The position numbers and the translations under genes were made by a program. A stretch of DNA of 64,000 nucleotides, taken from positions 3,844,001 through 3,908,000 of the forward strand of contig CP053418.1 in assembly GCA_013127575.1 (NCBI GenBank), given 5' to 3'. Source of the DNA: Ramlibacter terrae. Lineage in GTDB: Bacteria; Pseudomonadota; Gammaproteobacteria; Burkholderiales; Burkholderiaceae_C. Below the pieces are notes generated by a model. That model did not search any database and had not been told where the DNA came from. It worked only from the letters and a program-made list of their open reading frames with translations. Below, piece by piece: positions 31,815 to 40,877 of the stretch (positions within the stretch are counted from its first letter, which is position 1; each line of letters begins with the position of its first letter).

Positions 31815-33320
31815 TCAGTGCGCCATGTCGGCGTGGCCCTTGTCCGACGCCTTGTAGACCGTGGCGTCGGCCTTGCCCGTCACTTCCAGCGACCCGGCGA
31901 GGCCCTTGGCGGCGCGCGAGAGCGCGTGGTCGACCAGCAGGTACTTGCCGGGGTAGTTCACCTTGAAGTCGACGATGGTCGCGCCACCGGCGGGCACCGG
32001 GGTGGTCTGCACGTTCTGCTTGACCGTGTTGGTCGAGCCTTCGCTGTACACCTTGTCGAAGATCTCGCCGATGACGTGGAACGAAGACACCTTGTTCGGG
32101 CCGCCGACGCCGAAGTACACGCGCACCGTCTGCCCCACGGCGACCGCCATCTTGTGCTCCCCGGTGAGCGCACCGACCGAACCGTTGAAGGTGTAGTAGG
32201 TGGGCAGTTCGTCGGCCGCCTTGTCGGGGTTGTACTCGTGGTGCCCCTTCGTGCCGAACGGGTGCGAGGTGTAGAGGTCGCCCTGCATCACGTAGAACTC
32301 CTTGTCCACCTTCGGCAGGCCGGCCTTGGGCTCGACCCGGGATCAGGCCGTACATGCCGGCAGAGATGTGGTGGGCCACCGAGGGCGTGGCGCAGTGGTA
32401 GACGTACAGGCCGGGATTGAGGGCCTTGAACGTGATGGTCTTGGTCTGGCCCGGCGCGACTTGCGTGTGCTCGCCGCCGCCGAAACCGCCGGTGACCGCG
32501 TGCAGGTCGATCGAGTGGACGGCCTTGCTGTCCTTGTTGTTGGTGAGCACCACTTCCACGGTGTCGCCTTCCTTCACGCGAAGCATCGGGCCGGGCACCT
32601 TGCGGGCGAAGGTCCAGTAGGTGAAGGTGGTTCCGTCGTCGAGCTTGCCGTCGAGTTCGACGGTCTCGATCGCGTACTTCACCAGCTGCGGCGCGCGCGC
32701 ACCAATGGGCTTGGGCACCGCGTTCGGATCCATCGCGATGCTGACCGCGTTGGCCGCGGCCGGCGCGATGGCCTTGGGCATGCCGTTGGCGGCGACGGGG
32801 GCCGAGCCCATGACGGCGGTCTTCACCGGCCCGGGCTTGCCGGCGGAGGCATCGGCCGGGCCGGTCACTTCCAGCAGGCCTTCCATGCCGATCTGGCGGT
32901 GGCCCGGCACCGAGCAGAAGTAGGTGAACTTGCCCGACGTGGTGAGCTTGAAGGTCACCCTGGTCGGGGCGGTCTTGCCGTCGAACAGGGCGGACTTGAC
33001 GTTCAGGCCCTCGAACACGATGTCGTGCTGGGCGCCTTCACCGCTGGTGATGGTGATCTCCACCGTGTCGCCGACCTTGCCGCGCAGGGTGGGATTCACG
33101 GTGCCCTTCTCGTCGAGGTAGACCATCTTGCCTCCGGCCATGCCCGTCTTGAGCACGATCTTGTGCGTGACGGCTGGGTGGCGGCGGGAGCGGCGGCGGC
33201 GGGCTTGCCGGCGCCGGCCTTGGCGATGGCGGTGGCGCCCACGGAACCGATCAGCGGCGCCGATGCGAACAGCAGGGCCACGGCCATGGCCATGGCGATG
33301 GGAGCGAATGCGCGAGTCAT
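31815..33320 (-). CDS. nirK: copper nitrite reductase with an extra N-terminal cupredoxin domain
   Basis: Periplasmic enzyme reducing nitrite to NO. A signal peptide (MTRAFAPIAMAMAVALLFAS) is followed by an additional type-1 copper cupredoxin domain with His in GAQHDIVFEG and the Cys-His-Met set FCSVPGHRQIGMEG. The AniA/NirK core has type-2 ligands in SIDLHAVTGG, the YHC Cys/His pair in YVYHCATPSVAHHISAGM, and the C-terminal type-2 His in SSFHVIGEIFDKV. About 503 residues, longer than two-domain NirK. Slips near 33172 and 32337 at CCWGG. Its promoter carries an FNR/Nnr box and an NsrR-like repeat. Confidence 0.93.
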
Positions 33321-33421
33321 CTGGATACCCTCTTCTCTTCTCGTTCGCGGGTGGGGCCCCCGCGGGACCAACGGTGTCATTGCCGTTGAAGTCACTCTAG
33401 GAGCCTGGCCTCCCTTCCGAT

Positions 33422-33435
33422 TTGATGCAGCGCAA
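33422..33435. promoter_or_regulatory. FNR/Nnr-type box upstream of nirK
   Basis: TTGAT-GCAG-CGCAA, the same hybrid type as the box at 28669, lies 102 bases upstream of the nirK start in the nnrS-nirK gap. Confidence 0.55.
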
Positions 33436-33437
33436 GG

Positions 33438-33462
33438 AAAGGTGCACTGGCCGCACACCTTT
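33438..33462. promoter_or_regulatory. candidate NsrR operator upstream of nirK
   Basis: AAAGGTG (33438-33444) and CACCTTT (33456-33462) are perfect 7-bp arms separated by 11 bases, the same AGGTG-N11-CACCT geometry as the repeat before the norB operon. It directly abuts the FNR/Nnr-type box and lies between nnrS and nirK. An nsrR gene is encoded about 3 kb away. Confidence 0.55.
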
Positions 33463-33468
33463 GCAAAC

Positions 33469-34663
33469 TCAGCCTGGCTTGCCGTCGAGGCGGGGCCGGG
33501 TGAGGACCTTCCAGTAGACGATGGCATACAAGCCGAAGCCCGCCGACCACAGGGCGGCCGACAGCTGGACCGAGCCGAGCAGCCACTGCGGGTGCACCAG
33601 CGGGACACCGACGCGCACCAGCGCCGCCGCGGCGACGAGCACGTAGCACGCGACGTCCCAGCCGTCGGCGACCAGCAGCCGCGCGGTGTGGCCGCGGGCG
33701 GTGCGCGTCATCATGCCGATGACCATCCCTCCGATGGCCCCGACCGTGAGCGCGTGCACGGCGACCGACGGCGCGACCAGGCCGGCAAGCGCCGCGGTGC
33801 GCAGCGCGAGGTGCACCGGGATCCAGAGGTACGCCAATTGCAGCACCCACACCAGCGGCGTGCGCAGCGTCTTCCACGGTTGCCACAGGGTCCAGCGGGC
33901 GGGTGCGCCGCCGCGCAGGCGAACGTCACGATCGCCAGCAGCAGCGGCGGCAGGTGCAGCGCGTCGGCCGCGAACAGGGCCAGCACTGATCCCAGCGCCG
34001 CCTGTTCGATCCATGGGACCCGCCGCGCACGGGCGCCCGGCACGCCGTTGTTGGTGAACATCGGGACGACCCTTCCGGCCATCACCGCGACGATGAACAG
34101 CACGATGTCCAGCGCGAGCTGCACGCCCGCCCGGGGCGGCGGGTTCAGCGCGCCGAGCTGCTGCAGGTGCACGGCCAGCGTCGCGAGCGACAGCAACACC
34201 AGCAGGCCGGGGAAGAAGTAGTTGCGGCGGTTCTCCGCGGCCAGAAGGGAATCGCCAGCGCGACCGCCGCCGCCAGCGGGAAGGCCGCGTTCACCAGCGC
34301 CGCGGCCCAGCCCCGAGGGCGTGAGCACGGGACCCGGCCGGCCACCCAGAGGCCGGCCAGCGCCGCCAGCTTCCAGCCGGTCGGGGTTGGCCGGTTGCTC
34401 CAGTTCCGGCCTGCGGTCAGCAGGAAGCCGACGATCACCGCCAGCGCGAAGCCGAAGATCATTTCGTGCGCGTGCCACAAGGGACCGCGCAGGTAGGCGG
34501 CCTGCAGCACGCCGGTGAACTGCAGCGCCCACAGGCCGATCGACGAGGCTGCGAAGATGCTGGCGAGCAGGTAGAAGGGTCGGAAGCCGAGCGCGAACAG
34601 CGCGAAGCCCTTGGGGGCCGCGGCGCGCGCGGGCTCTTCGATGCGCAGGAAGGTATTGGTCAT
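33469..34663 (-). CDS. nnrS: NnrS family haem-copper membrane protein
   Basis: NnrS proteins are polytopic haem- and copper-containing membrane proteins that protect against nitrosative stress. The signature region is GFRPFYLLASIFAASSIGLWALQF then GPLWHAHEMIFGFALAVIVGFLL with its conserved His residues and NWSNRPTPTG. About 11-12 helices can be counted. Slips occur near 33895, 34240 and 34310. About 398 residues. It overlaps the upstream NnrS-like gene by ATGA and lies between nsrR-norB and nirK, which fits a role against NO released during denitrification. Confidence 0.88.
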
Positions 34664-35745
34664 GAGGGATACCGGTGGCGCCAGGCCAGCGCCGCGCCGG
34701 CCACCGTGGCGGCGAACAGCGCGATGGCCAGCGCATTGGCGAGGCCCCCGTGCGCGCGCCAGCCGAGGTCCGCGACGCCGAAGACGAGGCGGACCAGCAG
34801 CGACAGGTGCAGCGCCGCGAGGGGAAGGTAGAACCGGGGGCCGAAGAGCAGCTTGATGCGCGCCACGGCGGGCAGGATCACAGGCGCGTGGCCCATCATC
34901 ATGCTGACGATGAAGCCGAGGCCGAGGGCATGCAGCGCGGCGTCGCGGGCCGGCAGCCCGAGCGCCGTCGCGGCCCACGCGATTCCGGCCACGACCAGCC
35001 AGGCATAGCCGCCCAGAAGGCACACGGCCATGTAGCGCGCGAGCCCGCCGGCGGCCACGGTGCGGCGGGCGATGTCGAAGACCAGCAGCCACAGCGCCAG
35101 CAGCAGCAGCGCGATGCCGTAGACCGCGCCGCCCGCGCGCGGCCAGCCGGCCGAAGCGGCGGCGCCGAGCACGAGCGCCGCCAGCAGCAGGTACAACGAA
35201 GCCCGGGTGCCGGGCCGGCGGCGCATCAGCCGCGTCATCTCCAGCCGCTCCGCCGCGATCGTCAGCACCGGGAAGGCGAACCACCAGGGCAGCACGGCGC
35301 CGCTGTCCCGGCCCAGCGCGTACAGCAGGTTGCCCGCCAGCCAGGCGCACGCGCCTGCCAGCAGCGCCAGCGTGTGCGGCGCATTCTGGCGCCGCACCAC
35401 CGCGACGTTGACGGCGACGAACACGAGCGCGGCCACCACCAGCAACCATGCGCCAGCGACAGGCGAACCGAGCAGCAGGGCCGGGCCGGCCGGGGCGGAG
35501 GCGAACGGCGCGCTCCACGCGGCGCGGCGCTTGGCGGCCACCGCGCGCTCCACGCCGATCACGCTGCCCATGAAGGCGCAGATCATCAACGCGGCATGGT
35601 GCAGCGCGCCGCGCCCCAGCCAGTCGGCAGGCGCGGCGGGACCGACCCCCAGGCGCAGCAGCCCGCCGAGCAGGCCCGCCAGCAGCGCGCCGGCCAGCAG
35701 CAGCACGAGCAGCAAGGCCGACGGCGACCGCCGGCGCCTCACCAC
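34660..35745 (-). CDS. NnrS-like polytopic membrane protein
   Basis: Intact frame of about 361 residues with about 12 hydrophobic helices. His pairs occur in LGRGALHHAALMICAFMGSV and in LHALGLGFIVSMMMGHAPVILP, suggestive of haem or metal binding inside the membrane and recalling NnrS. It starts at one of two GTG codons (35745 or 35742) overlapping the end of the DUF59 gene and overlaps nnrS by ATGA. I cannot assign a characterised family; the operon position implies NO metabolism or assembly of the NO reductase. Confidence 0.65.
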   Translation of the reverse strand: MVRRRRSPSALLLVLLLAGALLAGLLGGLLRLGVGPAAPADWLGRGALHHAALMICAFMGSVIGVERAVAAKRRAAWSAPFASAPAGPALLLGSPVAGAWLLVVAALVFVAVNVAVVRRQNAPHTLALLAGACAWLAGNLLYALGRDSGAVLPWWFAFPVLTIAAERLEMTRLMRRRPGTRASLYLLLAALVLGAAASAGWPRAGGAVYGIALLLLALWLLVFDIARRTVAAGGLARYMAVCLLGGYAWLVVAGIAWAATALGLPARDAALHALGLGFIVSMMMGHAPVILPAVARIKLLFGPRFYLPLAALHLSLLVRLVFGVADLGWRAHGGLANALAIALFAATVAGAALAWRHRYPS

Positions 35746-36069
35746 CCCATGAAGCGGCGGGCGGTGGCGCTCATGCGTTCGGGCGACCATGCGGGCTCCC
35801 AGACCGGTGGACTGGATCAACAGTTCGGGCGGCAAGGCGGCGTCGAGCGCCTGCTCGATGTCGTCGACGATGACGTCGGCCACCGGGCAGGCGGCCGACG
35901 TCATCGTCACCTGCACGTCGACCTTGCCGCCGCGCACGGCGACGCCGTAGACGAGGCCGACGTCGACGATGTTCATCGCGACTTCGGGATCGACCACGCT
36001 GGACAGCGCCTGCTCGATCGCCGCGCGCAGTTCCCCGGGACCTTCGTACGGATAGCCGGCGTCGTTCAT
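35739..36069 (-). CDS. DUF59 / SufT-like metal-sulphur cluster assembly protein
   Basis: About 108-110 residues of the MIP18 (DUF59) family, whose members help in Fe-S cluster maturation. The core reads SVVDPEVAMNIVDVGLVYGVAV and VTMTSAACPVADVIVDDIE, with the family Cys in SAACPVAD. The C-terminus slips near 35820 and ends PERMSATARRFMGW, recalling PaaD-like proteins. It overlaps nsrR (ATGA) and the NnrS-like gene. A plausible job is repair of Fe-S clusters, including that of NsrR, during NO exposure. Confidence 0.75.
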
Positions 36070-36522
36070 GCCGCCACGGCCTCCGGGACGATGGGCATGA
36101 ACAGGACCTGCCGGAGTTCGTCCCGGTTGGCCACGGCATCGGCCAGCGTGTAGCGGTCCAGCACGGCGTTGAACGCCGCCATCGCTTCGGCGAGGACGCC
36201 GCGCAGCCGGCAGCAGCAGCCGATGGCGCAATTGCCGCCGTCGGTGGCGAAGCATTCGGCGACCGCCGCCTCGCCTTCGGTCTGCCGCACCACGGCCCAG
36301 CACGATGCGGTCGGCCGGCAGGGCCAGCGACAGCCCGCCGCCCTTGCCGCGCACCGTCCGGATCCAGCCTTGCCTGCCGAGGAAGTGCACCACCTTCACC
36401 GGGTGATTCTCCGAAATCTCGAAGGACCGGGCGATCTGCGCGATGGTCGCGCGGCGCTCCGGCTCGAGGGCGAGCCAGAGCAGCACGCGAAGGCTGTAGT
36501 CGGTGAAGGCGGTGAGCTTCAT
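36066..36522 (-). CDS. nsrR: NO-sensing Rrf2-family repressor NsrR
   Basis: Rrf2 winged helix at the N-terminus (MKLTAFTDYSLRVLLWLAL; IAQIARSFEISENHPVKVVHFLG), matching NsrR more than IscR. The Fe-S cluster Cys residues are in ECFATDGGNCAIGCCCRL. A slip lies near 36300 at a CCTGG context. About 152 residues. Encoded 10 bases after norB and followed by DUF59 and NnrS-type genes. Inverted repeats AGGTG-N11-CACCT before the norB operon and nirK are its likely targets, which would make it autoregulated. Confidence 0.85.
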
Positions 36523-36532
36523 GGCGTGGACC

Positions 36533-38805
36533 TCAGGTCGCCGCCGGACTGGCGTCCACCGCGGCGACGGGCTCGCGGCCCTTGCCGTTGCCGAGCAGCC
36601 GCAGTGCGTACCAGCCGAGCAGGACGGCGCCGATGGCGAACAGGATGTCGCCGGGCACCCGCATCCACACGAGCGTCTCCATCACCTGCGAGTGCACGAT
36701 CTCGGGCGAGCGGGCATACCAGAGCCCGCGCGAGATGCTGGCCCGGGCCTGGTAGATGCCGGCCGGCAGCAGCGACAGGAAGACCATCATCGCCAGGCCG
36801 ATGTTCAGGCTCCAGAAGGCCGGCTTGAGCAGGCGCTCGGCATGCAGGTGGCGCGCATAGAGGCCGCGCAGGCAGAACAGCATGAGGCCGATGCCGAGCA
36901 TGCCGTAGACACCGAACAGCGCCGCGTGGCCGTGGGCCGCCGTCATGTTCAGGCCCTGCACGTAGTACAGCGAGGCCGGCGGGTTGATCGCGAAACCGAG
37001 CAGGCCGGCGCCCACCGTGTTCCAGAAGCCCACCGCGACGAAGCACAGCACCGGCCACTTGTAGGTGGCGAGCCGGGCGTCGACTGCGCCCGGCGCCAGG
37101 TCTGCAGCGCCTCCAGCCCGATCAGCGTGAGCGGCACCACTTCCAGCGCGGAGAACACCGAGCCGACCGCGATGATCGAAGTGGGCGTGCCGGTGAAGTA
37201 CAGGTGGTGCAGCGTGCCGAGGATGCCGCCGAACAGGAAAACGATCGTCTCGGCCACGATGGCGCGGTTGGCGCTGGTGGTGCGAACGAGGCCCAGCCGG
37301 GTGAAGAGCAACGCGATGACGGCGGTGGCGAACACCTCGAAGAAGCCTTCGACCCAGAGGTGCACCAGCCACCAGCGCCAGTACTCCACCATCGAATAGT
37401 GGGTGGTCTGGCCCCGGTGAGCGAGGTCGCGTAGAAGCCGCCGATGCAGGTGGCCGACAGGAACACCATTGCGATCAGGCCGCGGCTTTCCGACGGCGTC
37501 TTCAGCGCGGGCCACAGCGCGCGTCCGAGCAGCGTGGCCCACAGCAGCAGGCCGACGAACAGCAGGATCTGCCAGATGCGGCCCATGCTGGTGAACTCGA
37601 GGCCCCGGTTGCCGATCCAGAACGAGAACTCGGTGCCGCTGCGCTGCAGCGTGCCGAACCAGCCGGTCAGCGTGGAGCCGACGACGATGGTGACCAGTGC
37701 ATAGAACAGGAAGTCGGTGCCCAGCTTCTGGAACTTCGGCTCGCGGCCACCCAGCAGCGGCGCGATGTAGAGACCCGTGGCGAGCCACGCGGTCGCGATC
37801 CAGAAGATGCCGACCTGCGTGTGGATCGTGCGGCTGGTCACGTACGGCAGCACTTCGGCCAGCGGAAACCCGAAGAAGGCGGCCTTCGACCGCGTAGTGG
37901 GCGGTGATCACGCCCATGGCGATCTGCAGCAGCATCAAGCCGATCACGACGAAGAAGTACTTGCGCGTCGCCTTCATCGAGGGCGCGGCGACCACGTCCC
38001 GCAGCGGGTCGTGCTGCGGCGGCATCGCCTCTTCCTCGTGCCGGTTGGCGCCGTGCAGCCACAGCATGGCGGCGATGCCGGCCAGCAGCAGGATGATGCT
38101 GACCATGGACCACATGGCCGCCGAGGTCGTCAGGGTGTTGCCCACCAGCGGCTCGTGCGGCCAGTTGCTGGTGTACGAGAGCCCCTCCTCGCCGGGCCGG
38201 TCGGTCGCGGCCGCCCAGCTGCTCCAGAAGAAGAAGGCCGTGAGCGCCTCGCGGTCCGCCTTCGACGGCACGGTGTCGGCCGTCATGGCGTACTGGTCGC
38301 GCAGTTGCGCGAGCGCCGCTTCGGTGCCGAACAGGCCGTCGTAGTGGGCGGCCACCGCACGGATGGCGCGGGCGCGCTCCGGCGACACCGTGACGGTTTC
38401 CGTCGCGGCGTCGTAGGTTTTGCGCCGCATCTCCTCGCGCAGGCCGGCCTCGACGGCGCCGCGTTCGGACGCCGTCAGCGCCTGCGGGTCGGCCGCATAG
38501 GCCTTGCCGCGCAGCGCCTTGAGTTCCACCGCCTCGCGGTGCAGCCAGTCGGCGGACCAGTCCGGTGCGACGTAGGCGCCGTGGCCCCACACGCTGCCCT
38601 GCTGCTGGCCGCCGGCGGCCAGCCAGACCTGCTGGCCGCGCTGGACCTGCTCGCCAGTGAACAGGACGGCGCCGGTGGTGGTGACCACGGCCTTGGGAAT
38701 CGGCGGGGCCTGCAGGTAGATCTGCCAGCCCGGGAAGCCGAGGGCGCCGAACGACAGCACGAATACGAATCCGAGCCAGCGCCACAGCATGGTGTTGTTC
38801 TTCAT
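36533..38805 (-). CDS. norB: quinol-dependent nitric oxide reductase (qNor)
   Basis: Single-subunit NO reductase, about 758 residues. The N-terminal periplasmic domain fused to the first helices marks the quinol type (FTGEQVQRGQQVWLAAGG, SNWPHEPLVGN). The NorB core has HYAVEG, SRTIHTQVGIFWIATAWL, WWLVHLWVEGFFEVF, GTLHHLYFTGTP and NMTAAHGHAALFGVYGMLG, covering haem b, haem b3 and FeB ligands. Slips near 37088, 37408 and 37889 are all at CCWGG. It converts NO from NirK to N2O using quinol. It lies downstream of the DUF2249 gene and upstream of nsrR in one operon. Confidence 0.94.
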
Positions 38806-38828
38806 GACGTTCTCCGTTGATGCAGGAA

Positions 38829-39112
38829 TCAAGCGCCGCCGCACGAACCGCAGCACTGGCCGCCGCTGCGGTCGCCGGCCGCCACGCGGCCGATGGCCAC
38901 GCGCCAGGTCGCGGGACCGGTCTCGAGGTAGTCCCACGAGAACTGGCCCGGCACCGGGCGTTGAACTGGTAGAACAGCGGACGCGGGTCGTGGTCGTTGA
39001 CGAGTTCCATCGCCTGACCGGGCGGGAGGCGCGCGAAGGTCGAGAAGATCAGCGGGTGGCGCTCGCGCGGCGCGATGGTTCGCACGTCGATCGAAGCAGC
39101 GGGATGGGTCAT
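38829..39112 (-). CDS. DUF2249 protein with a Cys-rich C-terminus
   Basis: About 94 residues. The DUF2249 core has IDVRTIAPRERHPLIFSTFARL, VNDHDPRPLFYQF and VPGQFSWDYLETGP, a small TusA-like fold. The tail ends in GGQCCGSCGGA, a Cys cluster that may bind metal or an Fe-S centre. A slip near 38962 at CCAGG. It is the first gene of the norB operon, 24 bases before norB, and DUF2249 genes often occur beside NO and nitrite reductases. The function is not established. Confidence 0.78.
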
Positions 39113-39128
39113 CGGGGCCTCCGGGCCT

Positions 39129-39151
39129 AAGGTGTATTTCGAATGCACCTA
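39129..39151. promoter_or_regulatory. NsrR operator of the norB operon
   Basis: AGGTG (39130-39134) and CACCT (39146-39150) flank an AT-rich core with TATT/AAT half-sites; 8 of 10 pairs are symmetric around 39140. This resembles the published NsrR motif type. It lies 18 bases before the DUF2249 start, over the start point expected from the adjacent FNR box, as for a repressor site. Confidence 0.7.
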
Positions 39152-39178
39152 TGCTAGGAACGGACGGACGAACGGGTT

Positions 39179-39193
39179 TTGATCCCTGGTCAA
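39179..39193. promoter_or_regulatory. FNR box between the norB operon and a hemerythrin gene
   Basis: TTGAT-CCCTG-GTCAA. The spacer is five bases as written, but it contains CCTGG, the error-prone context in this assembly. Removing one extra C gives TTGAT-CCTG-GTCAA, a 9 of 10 FNR dyad. Centred near 39186, it is well placed to activate both divergent units. Confidence 0.6.
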
Positions 39194-39246
39194 GCTTTCG
39201 TGCGCCGACTGCGCCACCATGGCGGCACTCCATGGAGGATCCGGCC

Positions 39247-39803
39247 GTGAACACTCCCCTCGCCAACCCCGCAGCCGCGCTGCACCCGCCCGTCCGCAGC
39301 TTCTGCGCCAGCCATTCGGGCATCTTCAAGGGGCTGGCCGAACTGCGCCGATTGCCTGCGCTGGCCGATGCGATGCGGCAGGCGCGCGCCGCGGCACTCG
39401 GGACCCCGGCGCTGTTCGACGGCGACGTGGCCGGCCATCACGCCGACGAAGAGAAGGACCTGTTCGTCGCCGTGCTCCGCAGCGCGCGCGGCACCGGGGA
39501 CGAAGCGCGCGTCGACGAACTCGTGTCGCGGCTGACGGCGGAGCACCGCCGCATCGAGCGCCTGTGGAAGGAACTGCGGCCCGCCATGCGTGCCGTGGCG
39601 GCCGGCAACGCGCCCGGGCACCCGCACTTCGATCGCGCGGTCGAAGAGCTCTCCCGCACGTACCGGAGCACGCGGCCCTCGAGGAAGAGGCTTTCCTGCC
39701 GCTGGCCGACCGCATCCTGTCGCGCGACCCGAACCACCTCGAAGCCCCGGACGCGGCGCTACACATCCGGCACCTGCCGCCGCCGCGGCTGTCGTACGTC
39801 TGA
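39247..39803 (+). CDS. hemerythrin-domain protein divergent from the norB operon
   Basis: About 186 residues. Di-iron ligand-type residues lie in FCASHSGIFKGL, HHADEEKDLFVAVL, TAEHRRIERLW and YQEHAALEEEAFLPLADRIL. A slip near 39665 (TACCAGGAG read as TACCGGAG). I chose GTG 39247 because a GGAGG lies 8 bases upstream and because this suits the FNR box position; ATG 39232 is an alternative. Hemerythrins of this kind bind O2 or NO and often accompany NO reductase. Confidence 0.8.
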
Positions 39804-39818
39804 ACCGTTCGCGCGCGG

Positions 39819-40877
39819 TCAGGCGCGCTGCAACCCCGCCTCGTACCAGCCCCGGGAACGATTGACGATGGCGACGACGGCGAGCATCACCGGCACTTCG
39901 ATCAGCACGCCCACCACCGTGGCCAGTGCCGCGCCCGAGTGCAGGCCGAACAGGCTGATGGCCGTGGCGACGGCCAGCTCGAAGAAGTTGCTGGCGCCGA
40001 TCAGCGCCGATGGGCCGGCGACGCAGTGCTGCACGCCCGCGCGGCGATTCAGCCAGTAAGCCATGCCGGAATTCAGCACCACCTGCACCGGGATCGGCAC
40101 GGCCAGCAAGGCGATCACCGGGGGCTGCTCGATCAGCGCCCTGCCCCCGAAAGCGAACAGCAGCACCAGCGTGCCGAGCAGCGCCGAGATCGACAGCGGG
40201 CCCAGCCGCGCGACCACCGCCTCGAAGTGCTTCACGCCGCGCGCCAGCAGCGCCTTGCGCCAGAGCTGCGCCGCGATCACGGGCACGACGATGTAGAGCC
40301 CGACCGACACCAGCAGCGTGTCCCGGGGCACCACGATCGACGAGAGGCCGAGCAGCAGCGCGACGATCGGTGCGAACGCAACGACCATGATGGCGTCGTT
40401 CAGCGCCACCTGCGACAGCGTGAAGTACGGGTCGCCCCGGCACAGCTGGCTCCAGACGAAGACCATCGCCGTGCAGGGCGCGGCGGCCAGCAGGATGAGC
40501 CCCGCGACGTAGCTGTCCACCTGTTCCGGCGGCAGCCGGGGGGCGAACAGGTGGCGGACGAAGATCCATGCAAGCAGCGCCATCGAGAACGGCTTGACCG
40601 CCCAGTTGATGAACAGCGTCACGCCGATGCCGCGCGCGTGGGCCTTCACGCGCCCCAGCGCCGCGAAGTCGATCTTCAGCAGCATCGGGACGATCATCAC
40701 CCAGATGAGGATGCCCACCGGGATGTTCACGCGCGCGACTTCCATCGCGGCGACGGCCTGGAAGGCGCCGGGCAGGAGCTGGCCGAGGAACACGCCCGCG
40801 CCGATGCACAGCGCGACCCAGAGGGTGAGCCAGCGTTCGAAGAAGCCGATCGCGGGAGAGGATGCTTCAGTTCGCAT
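39819..40877 (-). CDS. acr3: ACR3-family arsenite efflux permease
   Basis: Intact, 352 residues, ten membrane helices. Family stretches include NIPVGILIWVMIVPMLLKIDF, the conserved Cys in AAPCTAMVFVWSQLCRG and YFTLSQVALNDAIMVVAF, and SNFFELAVATAISLFG. Exports As(III) using the proton motive force. It overlaps the arsC reading frame by 11 bases and is convergent with the hemerythrin gene. An arsR regulator is not seen next to it. Confidence 0.93.
   Translation of the reverse strand: MRTEASSPAIGFFERWLTLWVALCIGAGVFLGQLLPGAFQAVAAMEVARVNIPVGILIWVMIVPMLLKIDFAALGRVKAHARGIGVTLFINWAVKPFSMALLAWIFVRHLFAPRLPPEQVDSYVAGLILLAAAPCTAMVFVWSQLCRGDPYFTLSQVALNDAIMVVAFAPIVALLLGLSSIVVPRDTLLVSVGLYIVVPVIAAQLWRKALLARGVKHFEAVVARLGPLSISALLGTLVLLFAFGGRALIEQPPVIALLAVPIPVQVVLNSGMAYWLNRRAGVQHCVAGPSALIGASNFFELAVATAISLFGLHSGAALATVVGVLIEVPVMLAVVAIVNRSRGWYEAGLQRA

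Noticed and set aside
31700..32420. Continuation of the hemerythrin frame over 700 bases into the nirK region
   Set aside because: It passes through a clear terminator and lies antisense to conserved NirK sequence, so a lost slip near the gene end is more likely.
38817..38832. TTGAT ... ATCAA repeat between the DUF2249 gene and norB
   Set aside because: The spacer is six bases, not four, it contains no CCWGG that could explain the difference, and it overlaps the DUF2249 stop and norB ribosome-binding region inside an operon.
39112..39148. A longer start for the DUF2249 protein at 39148
   Set aside because: It would translate through the NsrR-like operator and lacks a ribosome-binding site; the Met at 39112 begins the conserved domain.
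39151..39246. Longer N-terminus for the hemerythrin at 39247
   Set aside because: The extra residues are low-quality, would include the FNR box, and have no ribosome-binding site.
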